Shown: in pieces, positions 1-8,678 of the stretch
Layout: each line of letters opens with the position of its first letter
How positions within the stretch are numbered: position 1 is the first letter of the stretch
Source of the DNA: Ancrocorticia sp.
GTDB taxonomy: Bacteria; Actinomycetota; Actinomycetes; Actinomycetales; Actinomycetaceae
DNA: 64,000 nucleotides
Assembly (NCBI GenBank): GCA_022648165.1
Contig: JALCLX010000005.1
Location: 1-64,000, forward strand
Reading direction: 5' to 3'
Notes under the pieces: generated by a model
What the model was told of the DNA's origin: nothing
What the model saw: only the letters and a program-made list of their open reading frames with translations
The model's database searches: none
Made by a program: the position numbers and the translations under genes

Positions 1-127
1 TTCACCTGAGGGGTGCTCCACTTCTGGACGGAAATCGGATCTCAACTACCCGTATTTTCCCAGATCAGGAGCACTCCTCAGTTTGTCTCCCACCCCTCGA
101 GACACCCCAACGATGAAAGCCCGAGGC
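1..127 (-). mobile_element. Terminal fragment (transposase-5'-proximal end) of an IS1380-like element; the rest lies left of the window
   Basis: Identical to 8273-8399, which directly precedes an IS1380-type transposase N-terminus; ends at the same ...gcccgaggc junction. Confidence 0.75.
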
Positions 128-799
128 AAGGAGGTCGAGGTAGTCCGAGAAGGAGAAGGCACCTGCGATGCACCCCGTGTATGTGCCGCGTTCGGCACGC
201 TGTTCGGGGGTGAGGTCGTCGTCAGCGATGACGTCGGAGATGCCGATGCGCCCGCCTGGGCGCAGGACTCGGAACATCTCGGAGAAGACGGCTGGCTTGT
301 CGGTGGACAGGTTGATGACGCAGTTAGAAATCACGACGTCCACGGAGGAGTCGGACAGGGGAAGGTCTTCAATGGTGCCCTTGAGGAACTCCACGTTGGT
401 GGCGTTTGCCCGGTCGGCGTTCGCCTGGGCGAGGTCCAGCATCTCGTCGGTCATGTCCACCCCGTAGGCGAATCCCGTGGGGCCGACCCGCTGCGCTGAC
501 AGGAGGACGTCGATTCCTCCGCCTGAGCCGAGGTCCAAGACGGATTCACCTGGGTGTAACTCTGCGATCGCCACGGGGTTGCCGCACCCCAACGACACGT
601 TCGCCGCATTTGCGGGGATCAGGTTGAGGTCGGCGGTGTTGTACAGGCTCGCTCCCCACACACCGGTCCCCGACGGCGCGGAGCAGCAGGATGCGCCGCC
701 GGACGGTGCGCAGCACGACGCGCCGGCGGCGGGTGCCACGGCGGCCTCGCGCGCGACCTTCGCATATGCAGTCCGTACGGCCTCGCGAACCTCGTCCAT
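65..799 (-). pseudogene. arsM: Arsenite S-adenosylmethionine methyltransferase ArsM, C-terminus replaced by IS end
   Basis: VLDLGSGGGIDVLLSAQRVGPTG, ISNCVINL, FRVLRPGGRIGISDV motifs; ORF runs into IS sequence at ~127 (ASGFHRWGVSRGGRQTEECS tail). Confidence 0.85.
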
Positions 800-825
800 T
801 TCCGATCCTTACGTATAGATAACAC

Positions 826-835
826 TCGATATGAA
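826..835 (+). promoter_or_regulatory. Putative ArsR operator half-site TCGATATGAA upstream of arsM
   Basis: Same 10-mer occurs in the arsD/arsR intergenic region. Confidence 0.5.
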
Positions 836-889
836 TGAGTGTGGGCCGTGTCGCCGTGGCTGTCAGTTCCGGTGTCGGCCGATGCTCTG

Positions 890-1642
890 TCAGCTGGTGA
901 GCAGGGTGATGACCTTGACTGCTGTCATGACGACGATGAGGATGCCGAAGATCCGCTTGAGGATCGGCCCTGAGACGAACTTGCTGGTGAGGCGCGCGCC
1001 GAGGAAGAAGGAGCCGAGGGCTCCGGCGACGACGAGGAACGCGGCTTGGGTGATGTCGATCTGCGCGGTGCCGAGGTGTGGAACGAGTGCGGTGAAGGAC
1101 GGCAGGGTGACGGCGACGGCGGTGATGCCAGCGGCGACCTTGGGGTGGTATCCCACGAGGATGAGGGCGGGCATGAGGAGGAACCCGGGGCCGACGCCGA
1201 GCATGCCCGCGATGATGGCGATGGGGACCGCGAGGAGGAGTGCGAGTCTGAGGTTGGGTGCGGCGTCTGGGTCGCGGGGCTTGTCCTTGGTGAACATTCG
1301 CGCGGCGAGGAACACGACGGCGGCGAGGTAGAGGCCCCAGATCCACGTCTGCCCGGTGTATTGGGCGAGCCAAGAGCCCGCGGGTGCGGCGATGGAGGCG
1401 ACGATGGTGAGCGCGAGCGCGGGCTTCCAGTCGATCAGTTTGGAGCGGGCGAAGCCGGTGGCGGCGAACAGGGCGGTGACGCCGTTGAGCAGGAGCGACA
1501 GGGGCTGGACCTGGTGGACGAGGTCCGGCAGGAAGAATCCGAGGAAGGGAACGGCGGCGAACGCGACGCCGAGTCCGACCATTCCTGAGGCGACCGAGAG
1601 GATGAATAGTCCGACGGTCATGATGAGCAGCGTGGCGGTCAT
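890..1642 (-). CDS. TauE/SafE family permease
   Basis: Multi-TM protein with SGMVGLGVAF, GPGFLLMPALILVGYHPKVAAGITAV repeats; start overlaps the upstream stop. Confidence 0.75.
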   Translation of the reverse strand: MTATLLIMTVGLFILSVASGMVGLGVAFAAVPFLGFFLPDLVHQVQPLSLLLNGVTALFAATGFARSKLIDWKPALALTIVASIAAPAGSWLAQYTGQTWIWGLYLAAVVFLAARMFTKDKPRDPDAAPNLRLALLLAVPIAIIAGMLGVGPGFLLMPALILVGYHPKVAAGITAVAVTLPSFTALVPHLGTAQIDITQAAFLVVAGALGSFFLGARLTSKFVSGPILKRIFGILIVVMTAVKVITLLTS

Positions 1643-2877
1643 GCGCACGTCCCTACGGCGGCTGCGGGCAGGATCGACAGGGCGCCCTCGGCGATGCGGC
1701 GGGCGGTGTCGGGCGAGCATGCGAGGTTGAGGCGCACCCATCGCTCCCATCCGGTCCCGAGCGCCGCCCCGTCGTTGGCGCCGATGTGGGCGCGGTCGAG
1801 CAGTTCGCGTGCGGGGGGATCGCCGAGGGCGACGTGGTCGTACCCGACCCAGGCGAGGTAGCCGCCCTCGGGCGGGGTGAACTCGAGGGGCGAGCCCCGG
1901 AACAGGGCCGCCAGCAAGTCGACGTTGTCGCTGATGAGGCGGCGCACATCCGTCTGCCAGGAGGCGCCCTCAACGTCGGAGTCGCAGGCAGCGAGCGTGG
2001 CGATGGTGCCAAGGGTGGTCACGCCCTGGACGACCTCGGGAGCAAACGCGTCCCAGCGCGCCCGCAGTTCGGGGTCGGGGAGGATGACCTGGGCGGACGG
2101 GAGGCCAGCGATGTTCCAGCCTTTTGCAGCTGCGGTCGCGGTGACGGTGTGGGCGGCGAGGGCCGGTCCGAGGCTGGCAAAGGACGTGTGGGGGTGGCCG
2201 GGCAGGGCGAGGGGAGAGTGGATCTCATCGGAGAACACGAGGGCGTCGAAGTCTGCGATGGCGTCTCCCAAGGCCCCCAGCTCCGCCGGGGTGAGGACCC
2301 TGCCAGTGGGGTTCCACGGGTTGCACAGGATCACGAGGCCGGCACCCCGCTCGAGCCCGGCGCGGATGCCCTCGAGGTCGAGGGCCCAGCCGCGGCCCTC
2401 GGCGGCCCTCCCGCGCAGTGAGGGGACCTGGATGACCGGGTGGCCGAACACCTCGGGGACGGTGAGGAAGGGCATGTAGGCCGGGGTCGGCACGATGACG
2501 GGGGCCCCCAGGCGCACGAAGTGGGAGATGGTGGCACGCAGGGCGGGCAGGACGGAGGACACGAGTCGCACGTCGCCCGGCTGGATCTCCCAGCCGAAGC
2601 GGTGGGCCTGGAAGGCGGCGGTGGACTCCTGGACGCGGGGTTCCAGCCAGCGGGGCGGATAGCCGAGGAGGCCGTCACGGATGGCGCCCGTGAGGGCGGT
2701 CTCGACTTCGGGGGAGGTGCCGTAGTCCATTTCGGCGACCCAGGCTCCCAACACGGGGGCTCCGTCGGAAGCGTCCATGCCGGTCCACTTCAGGGAGCCG
2801 ATACTGCGCAGTTCGTCCTCCGTGCGCAGGCGGACCGCGGCGTCGTTGCGCGCGGCTGTGGTGGTGGGCGTGGTCAC
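1639..2877 (-). CDS. MalY/PatB-type PLP-dependent C-S lyase / aminotransferase
   Basis: WVAEMDYGTSPEV, LCNPWNPTGRVLTPAEL, SDEIHSPLALPGH, TATAAAKGWNIAGL motifs; GTG start. Confidence 0.8.
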   Translation of the reverse strand: MTTPTTTAARNDAAVRLRTEDELRSIGSLKWTGMDASDGAPVLGAWVAEMDYGTSPEVETALTGAIRDGLLGYPPRWLEPRVQESTAAFQAHRFGWEIQPGDVRLVSSVLPALRATISHFVRLGAPVIVPTPAYMPFLTVPEVFGHPVIQVPSLRGRAAEGRGWALDLEGIRAGLERGAGLVILCNPWNPTGRVLTPAELGALGDAIADFDALVFSDEIHSPLALPGHPHTSFASLGPALAAHTVTATAAAKGWNIAGLPSAQVILPDPELRARWDAFAPEVVQGVTTLGTIATLAACDSDVEGASWQTDVRRLISDNVDLLAALFRGSPLEFTPPEGGYLAWVGYDHVALGDPPARELLDRAHIGANDGAALGTGWERWVRLNLACSPDTARRIAEGALSILPAAAVGTCA

Positions 2878-2882
2878 GGGTC

Positions 2883-4181
2883 TCAGAGTCCCTTCGTTGG
2901 GGTGTGGTGGTGCGCCCACAGGAGCGCGGGCAGGAGTGCCAGGGCAATTCCGGTCCCGACGAGGCCCAGCGCCGCGTATGACGTTTGGGCCATGACGAGG
3001 CCCGCGAGGGCGGAGGCTGCGGCACCCGACAGTGAGATGAGGACGTCGACGGTGCCCTGGATCGACGCTCGGCGCGGGGCGGGTGTGTGGTCGGTGAGCA
3101 TCGCGGAGCCCGACACGAGCCCGAGGTTCCACCCCAGGCCCAGCAGGACCAGCGCCGTTCCGGTGGCCAACAGGGTGTGGGCGTTGAAGGCGAACACCCC
3201 AGACGCGGCAAGCACGAGCGCGGAGGCAGCGGCGACGGGGCGTTGCCCGTAGCGGTCGACCAGGCGCCCGGTAAGGGGAGAGGGCAAATACATCGCGGCG
3301 ACGTGCAGGCCGATAATGACCCCGACGGCGGACATGCCGTGTCCGGTGGCGCGGATGTGGACCGGGGTGACCGCCATGATGGCGACCATGACGATCTGCC
3401 CGACGATCATGATGAGCGCCGCGACAACGATGCCCGCACGGCTGCCCGCGGTCGAAACGCCCGCGGGTGTCGCCGGCTCGTCAATATCGGGATGGCTCAG
3501 CCGGATCTCGCGGGCCAACAGAAGGGGGTCGGGGCGCAGGCGCGCGAACAGGACGAGGCCGGCACCGAGGTAGGCCGCGGCCGACAGCAGAAACGGCCCG
3601 GCCAGGGCGGGAAGCCCCAGGGCCTCTGCGACGTGTCCCAGCGGGGTCACAAGGTTGGGTCCGGCAACCGCGCCGACGGTCGTGGCCACCAGGGCCGTGG
3701 AGGTGGCGCGCGCCCGGCTCTCGGGGCGAGCGAGGTCGGTTCCGGCGTAGCGGGCCTGCATGTTGGTCGCCGACCCCGCGCCGTAGATAAACAGGAATGG
3801 GAACAGCAGGCCGGGACCGTTGAGTGCGGCCGCGAGCACGACACCGAGCGCCCCGATGCCGCCGACCGTGAAGCCCACGCCCAGCCCCCAGCGGCGACCG
3901 CGCCGCTGGGAGGCCTGCCCGATCAGCCACGCGGACAGCGCGGAGCCCAGGGTGAACAGCGCGACCGGCAATCTGGTCGTCGAATCGTCCCCCAGCATCT
4001 GTTGGGCGAGCAGCGCTCCCACCGAGATCCCCGCCGAGAGTCCCATGCCCGCCACGACCTGGCTGGCAATGATGACCGCCAAGGTGCGCCGCTGCAGGGC
4101 GGCGACGGCCGACGGGTCGCGGACGATCTCGCGGGCCAGCTCGCGCTCGGCGGTGCGGGACTGCTCCCGGGCATGGAACAT
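2883..4181 (-). CDS. MFS transporter in ars operon
   Basis: 12-TM MFS-like sequence, GRLVDRYGQRPV motif, operonic spacing. Confidence 0.75.
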   Translation of the reverse strand: MFHAREQSRTAERELAREIVRDPSAVAALQRRTLAVIIASQVVAGMGLSAGISVGALLAQQMLGDDSTTRLPVALFTLGSALSAWLIGQASQRRGRRWGLGVGFTVGGIGALGVVLAAALNGPGLLFPFLFIYGAGSATNMQARYAGTDLARPESRARATSTALVATTVGAVAGPNLVTPLGHVAEALGLPALAGPFLLSAAAYLGAGLVLFARLRPDPLLLAREIRLSHPDIDEPATPAGVSTAGSRAGIVVAALIMIVGQIVMVAIMAVTPVHIRATGHGMSAVGVIIGLHVAAMYLPSPLTGRLVDRYGQRPVAAASALVLAASGVFAFNAHTLLATGTALVLLGLGWNLGLVSGSAMLTDHTPAPRRASIQGTVDVLISLSGAAASALAGLVMAQTSYAALGLVGTGIALALLPALLWAHHHTPTKGL

Positions 4182-4283
4182 AGAGACATCCTTGACATGT
4201 CGGATGGGTTGAGGGTGGCAAGAAGCATGGGAGAAGGCGGGAGCCCCATGATTGGTCGCAGGGACTCCCGCCTTAGCCCAGGA

Positions 4284-6056
4284 TCAGGATGCGGCCTGTC
4301 CGGGGATCGGGCACGTGCCGGTCATGGTGCGCAGCGCGTCCACGCCGGTCGGTGCAGTCGCGAGGTAGGGCACCACCGCGATGCGCTCGCACTGAGCCTC
4401 GGCCGCCTTGATGGGTCCCGCCTCGGCCAACGTGCGTCGACGCAGCAGCGAGTTGGTCGTGCCGGTGGCCGACAGCGCGCGGTTGACGACCCACGCCCAC
4501 GGGCGGATGTTCGCCCGCTCCAGGTCCGCTTCCAGCCCCGTGGCCTCCAGCACCGGCGTGGTCTCCGGCAGGGTCGCGATCACGATGTGGGTCGTGTCAG
4601 GGTCCTGTAGCCGCATGAGCGGGGTGTCGTCGGCGAGATCCGGGTTGTTACGTGCCACCTCGCGGTGGTAAGAACCGGTGGCGTCCATGAGCAGCAGCGT
4701 GTGACCGGTCGGCGCGGTGTCCATGACGACAAACCGCGTGTCCGACTGGGCGACCGCCCTGGAGAACGACTGGAACACAGCGACCTCCTCCGTGCACGGC
4801 GAGCGCAGGTCCTCCGCCAGGTTCGCGCGCCCCTCCTCGTCCAGGCTCGCGCCCTTCGTGGCCATGACGTGCTCGCGGTACTCGCGCGTCGCGGCCTCCG
4901 GATCGATCGAGGACACCTCGAATGGGGCACCAGCACCCACGGTCCACTTCACGTGAGCCGCCGGATCGGTCGTCGTCAGCAACACGTCCTTGCCCAGATC
5001 TGCCAGCCCCACAGCGATCGCGGACGCGAGCGTGGTCTTTCCGACCCCGCCCTTACCCATCACCATCACCAGGCCGTGATCCTTCACGGACAACTCCTCA
5101 ATGAGGGCCGCCAAGTCGCGCTCATCCGTGGCCCGGTCCGTCCCCAGTTCCACCGTGGTCGGCGCGGAGTCGGGAGCGTCCGACAGCAGCGCGCGCAGCG
5201 CATCCACACCCACCATGTCGGTCCCGCGCAGCGTCAACGTGTCCGTGGTCAGAGTCTTGAGGTTGTCGGGCATGGTCGCGATCGCGTCGAGCTCCGAGCG
5301 GCGGATCGACTCCGCCAGGTCGTCGCCCTCGTCGATATCGGGAAGCGCCCCGTTGATGACGAGGTTCGTCGCTCCGACACCGGCTTCCGCCAGTTCATCC
5401 ATCGTGCGCGAGGCCTCCGCGAAGGAGGTGGTTTGCGGGCGCGCGACCAGTGTGAGGCGCGTGCGGGACGGGTCGGCGAGCGCGGCAAGCGCCTCCCCGT
5501 ACGTGGAGCGCTTCTTCTCCAGGCCCGACATGGGCCCGAGGCACGACGCGTCACCCAATCCCTTGGACAGGAACTCCGACCACTCCCCGGGCAGCTTGAG
5601 CAGGCGAACCGTATGGCCGGTGGGGGCCGTGTCGAACACGACATGGTCGTAGTCGGCTCCAGCACCGTCGTCGGTGAGCAGTGCGGTGAACTCGTTGAAC
5701 GAGGCGATCTCGGTTGTGCACGACCCAGACAGCTGCTCGGTGGCCGACGCCAGATCCTTCGCCGACAGGAAGTCCTTCACTGGGGCGAGTGCCCGCTGGC
5801 GATACTCCTCGGCCGCGGCCTCCGGATCGATCTCCAACGCATCCAACCCGGGCACCGCGTCCAGCGGGGTGATCCGGTTGCCGATCTCCTGGCCGAACAC
5901 CTGGGCCACGTTCGACGCCGGGTCGGTGGACACCAGTAGCACGCGCTGGCCCCCTTCAGCCAGCCGAACGGCGGTGGCGCAGGCGACCGAGGTTTTGCCG
6001 ACCCCGCCCTTGCCTGTGAGGAACAGGAACCGCGGCATGTCCTCCAACAGGCGCAT
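4284..6056 (-). CDS. arsA: Arsenical pump-driving ATPase ArsA (two-domain)
   Basis: Two P-loops FLTGKGGVGKTS and MVMGKGGVGKTT; two DTAPTGHT motifs. Confidence 0.95.
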   Translation of the reverse strand: MRLLEDMPRFLFLTGKGGVGKTSVACATAVRLAEGGQRVLLVSTDPASNVAQVFGQEIGNRITPLDAVPGLDALEIDPEAAAEEYRQRALAPVKDFLSAKDLASATEQLSGSCTTEIASFNEFTALLTDDGAGADYDHVVFDTAPTGHTVRLLKLPGEWSEFLSKGLGDASCLGPMSGLEKKRSTYGEALAALADPSRTRLTLVARPQTTSFAEASRTMDELAEAGVGATNLVINGALPDIDEGDDLAESIRRSELDAIATMPDNLKTLTTDTLTLRGTDMVGVDALRALLSDAPDSAPTTVELGTDRATDERDLAALIEELSVKDHGLVMVMGKGGVGKTTLASAIAVGLADLGKDVLLTTTDPAAHVKWTVGAGAPFEVSSIDPEAATREYREHVMATKGASLDEEGRANLAEDLRSPCTEEVAVFQSFSRAVAQSDTRFVVMDTAPTGHTLLLMDATGSYHREVARNNPDLADDTPLMRLQDPDTTHIVIATLPETTPVLEATGLEADLERANIRPWAWVVNRALSATGTTNSLLRRRTLAEAGPIKAAEAQCERIAVVPYLATAPTGVDALRTMTGTCPIPGQAAS

Positions 6057-6484
6057 CACAGCGACGTTCCCACCGGCGAAGTGCTGATCTCCACCGACTC
6101 CGGCGCGCCACCCCCGCAGCACGAGGACCCCGACGACGCCCCGCCGCCGCAGCACGAAGACTGGCCAGCCTGCTCAGGTGCCTTCGTCAACAACCCGGCA
6201 AAGACCGCCAGCTCCTCACGCGACGGGTACCTCCCCGTCATCACCGTCACACCGTCCACCAGCGTGAGAGGCAAACCCTCAGCCCCTGCGACCTGCATGA
6301 ACGAGCGTGCGATCGCGGAGTCGGCGAACGCCTGCGGATCCTGCGCGAGATTCGCGCGGTGCACCTCGACGCCCTGGCGCTCCATCCAATCCGCATCGGC
6401 CGTGAACTGAACGAGCGCCTGATCGGGGTCGGTCCCACACACACCGGTGTTGCAGCACAGGGGGCCTTCGAAAACGGAGATCAT
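6056..6484 (-). CDS. arsD: Arsenic metallochaperone ArsD
   Basis: VFEGPLCCNTGVCG N-terminus and C-terminal CC pairs (SSCCGGGASSGSSCCGGG). Confidence 0.93.
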   Translation of the reverse strand: MISVFEGPLCCNTGVCGTDPDQALVQFTADADWMERQGVEVHRANLAQDPQAFADSAIARSFMQVAGAEGLPLTLVDGVTVMTGRYPSREELAVFAGLLTKAPEQAGQSSCCGGGASSGSSCCGGGAPESVEISTSPVGTSL

Positions 6485-6515
6485 GGTGGTTATCCTCTAC
6501 TGAGATTGAAGTCTG

Positions 6516-6560
6516 TCGATATGAAAGTGAACCAGTCCCATAGACGTTTGTCAATATGAA
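6516..6560 (+). promoter_or_regulatory. Two putative ArsR operator copies (TCGATATGAA 6516-6525; TCAATATGAA 6551-6560)
   Basis: Direct repeat in the divergent arsD-arsR intergenic region, third copy at 826-835. Confidence 0.55.
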
Positions 6561-6576
6561 GAGGTAAGGTGGCGCC

Positions 6577-6954
6577 ATGACGACCGAGACGTCCGAGCGT
6601 GCACATACCTTGGCTCCGCCCGCTCTCGCCCCCGAGCGGGCCGAGAGGGTTGCGGAGATCTTCAAGGCCCTGTCCGACCCGATCCGCGTGCGACTCCTGC
6701 ATCACATCTCAGCGAACTGCTGCTCATCGGTGTGCATTTGCCACATCCCCGACGACTTCGGCATCTCCCAACCCACACTCTCCTACCACCTCGGGCGCCT
6801 GCTCAAGGCAGGGCTCATCGACAAGGAGATGCAGGGCAAATGGGCCCACTACACCGCAACCGAGGGTGGACTCAACGCCATCCGCGACTACCTGAGTGAT
6901 CTTCAGCTGGAGACCGCGGACACCTGCGCGTGCGCCACCCCGGGATCGTGCTGA
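6577..6954 (+). CDS. arsR: ArsR-family As(III)-responsive repressor
   Basis: wHTH with CCSSVCICHIPDDFGISQPTLSYHLGRLLKAGLI and C-terminal CACATPGSC. Confidence 0.92.
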   Translation: MTTETSERAHTLAPPALAPERAERVAEIFKALSDPIRVRLLHHISANCCSSVCICHIPDDFGISQPTLSYHLGRLLKAGLIDKEMQGKWAHYTATEGGLNAIRDYLSDLQLETADTCACATPGSC

Positions 6955-6997
6955 TCTCCTCGACGGTCGACCCGGCCCACGCGTGAACGGTCCGACA

Positions 6998-7960
6998 GTA
7001 AGAGGTTCCGCCGATAGGTGGGGGTGTGTCGTTGTGGGGCTGCGGGAATGAGGCCTGCTACACACGGTTTCGACCAAGAAATCAGTGCTGCCAGGGGGTT
7101 CCTCATGCCCGCTCTTCCATCTTCCATCATCGAACCCATCTGGGACCAGTTCCGCGCCCTGATTCCACCCGTGGTGGACACTCACCCCCTGGGATGCCAC
7201 CGCCCCCGGGTGGATGCGCGCATCGTCTTCGACAAGCTCATCCAGGTCCTCAAGTGGGGCATCCCCTATGAGGGAGTGGCGGATACGACCTGTTCAGCCA
7301 CCACGATCCGGCGGCGCAGAGATGAGTGGATTCAGGCCGGAATCTTCCAAGACCTCGAGGACCTGTGCCTGAAGGCGGCAGACAAGATGCTCGGCCTCCA
7401 ACTGGAGGACCTCACCGTGGACGGGTGCATCGTGAAAGCACCGTGCGGGGGTGAAGCCGCAGGACGGAGCCCCGTTGATCGGGGCAAACAGGGCACGAAA
7501 CGCTCCCTGATGATCGAGGGCCAAGGTCTGCCCATCGGGTTCGTCATCGCAGGGGCCAACCGGCCTGACTCACCACTCCTGGAGGAAACACTGGAGCAGG
7601 TGGCCCGCTTCGGGTTCGACCTGCCCAACGAGATCACGGTCCACCTCGACGCTGGTTACGACTCGAAGAAGACCCGCGACCTCTTGGACACCCTGGGGTG
7701 CGACTATGTCATCAGCAAGAAGGGCGAGCCCCTCCAAGCTGGGAAACGCTGGATGGTGGAACGCACGAACTCCAGGCCACACCAGAGGCTTCCGCAAACT
7801 CCAGATCTGCACCGAGAAACGCATCCGCGTCATTGATGCGTTCATCCGCCTCGCGAACTCAGTCATCATCACCCGACAACTCATCCACCGAGCCTGGACC
7901 ACCCACCGCTGGGACACCCGACCCACCCGAAAACCATGACCTATTGGCGGAACCTCTTAC
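6998..7960 (+). mobile_element. IS5-family-like insertion sequence
   Basis: 22-bp terminal inverted repeats GTAAGAGGTTCCGCCGATAGGT / ACCTATTGGCGGAACCTCTTAC (1 mismatch) flanked by aca on both sides; DDE transposase inside. Confidence 0.88.
7105..7939 (+). pseudogene. IS5-like DDE transposase split by a frameshift near 7770
   Basis: Frame 1 has LTVDGCIVKAP and HLDAGYDS; the expected C-terminus (RGFRKLQICTEKRIRVIDAFIRLANSVIITR) continues in the frame of ORF 7706..7939. Confidence 0.8.
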
Positions 7961-7963
7961 ACA

Positions 7964-8399
7964 GACAATCTGACACCCTCCGAGACCGTGGGATCTGAGG
8001 CCACGCGCCCATAGACACCCGGCTCACAGCGGACCATGTTGATGTCAGCCAGACAGTCCCCACCCAGGGCGAGAGTGAGCGCCAGGTCGAGGACGATCTT
8101 GGCGGGGTCGTGGGAGGACAGGGGCTTGCGCCACGGGGCCAAGGCACGCGACAAGGTCCCCTCCAATCCGAGGGCTCCCACGGTCTCCACCAGGAGCGCG
8201 CCGCCCGCCTGGCCCACCGCGCTCGAGGGACGGACCTTGGGGGACACGGCAGGGTAGAACCCGGTAGTCTTCTTCACCTGAGGGGTGCTCCACTTCTGGA
8301 CGGAAATCGGATCTCAACTACCCGTATTTTCCCAGATCAGGAGCACTCCTCAGTTTGTCTCCCACCCCTCGAGACACCCCAACGATGAAAGCCCGAGGC
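7964..8399 (-). mobile_element. Truncated IS1380-like element with transposase N-terminal fragment (to 8277)
   Basis: MKKTTGFYPAVSPKVRPSSAVGQAGGALLVETVGALGLEGTLSRALAPW...VASDPTVSEGVRLS resembles IS1380 transposase N-terminus. Confidence 0.75.
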
Positions 8400-8555
8400 T
8401 AGCACAAGGCTGTAGATCGCAACTCGCAAGGCTTGCCGCCGCTGCACCGCGGCCGTTTCGTCCTCTGTAAAGCTGAGAAACACTGGGAGCGCCACGAAAG
8501 GATTCATGATCGCAAACAATCCCGCGAATGCCGTGAGGAACAAGGTCACATCCAT
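8400..8555 (-). pseudogene. MarC-family membrane protein, N-terminal fragment truncated by IS end
   Basis: MDVTLFLTAFAGLFAIMNPFVALPVFLSFTEDETAAVQRRQALRVAIYSLVL then IS sequence. Confidence 0.75.
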
Positions 8556-8678
8556 CTCGTTTCTCCTGGATAGCACGCAGTAATCACAATGGACTGTCCG
8601 GGGCGTGGTAGCGGACAGGACCATGGTACATGGTGGTGCGTTGTTGCTGACCAGTCGCAAAGGCTGCGCTCGGTCATC

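Noticed and set aside
546-1373. 275-aa minus-strand ORF plus other long ORFs opposite ars genes (for example 3087..4610, 4665..5939, 2440..3252)
   Set aside because: Arg/Pro/Gly-rich low-complexity products on the wrong strand or frame of recognisable genes; typical of high-GC frame-open artefacts.
4284-6056. Two separate Get3/ArsA ATPases
   Set aside because: Single continuous ORF with the classical A1-A2 duplicated ArsA architecture.
7105-7939. Programmed ribosomal frameshift in the IS transposase
   Set aside because: No clear slippery run at the junction (aactccaggccacacc); a simple 1-nt insertion explains it better.
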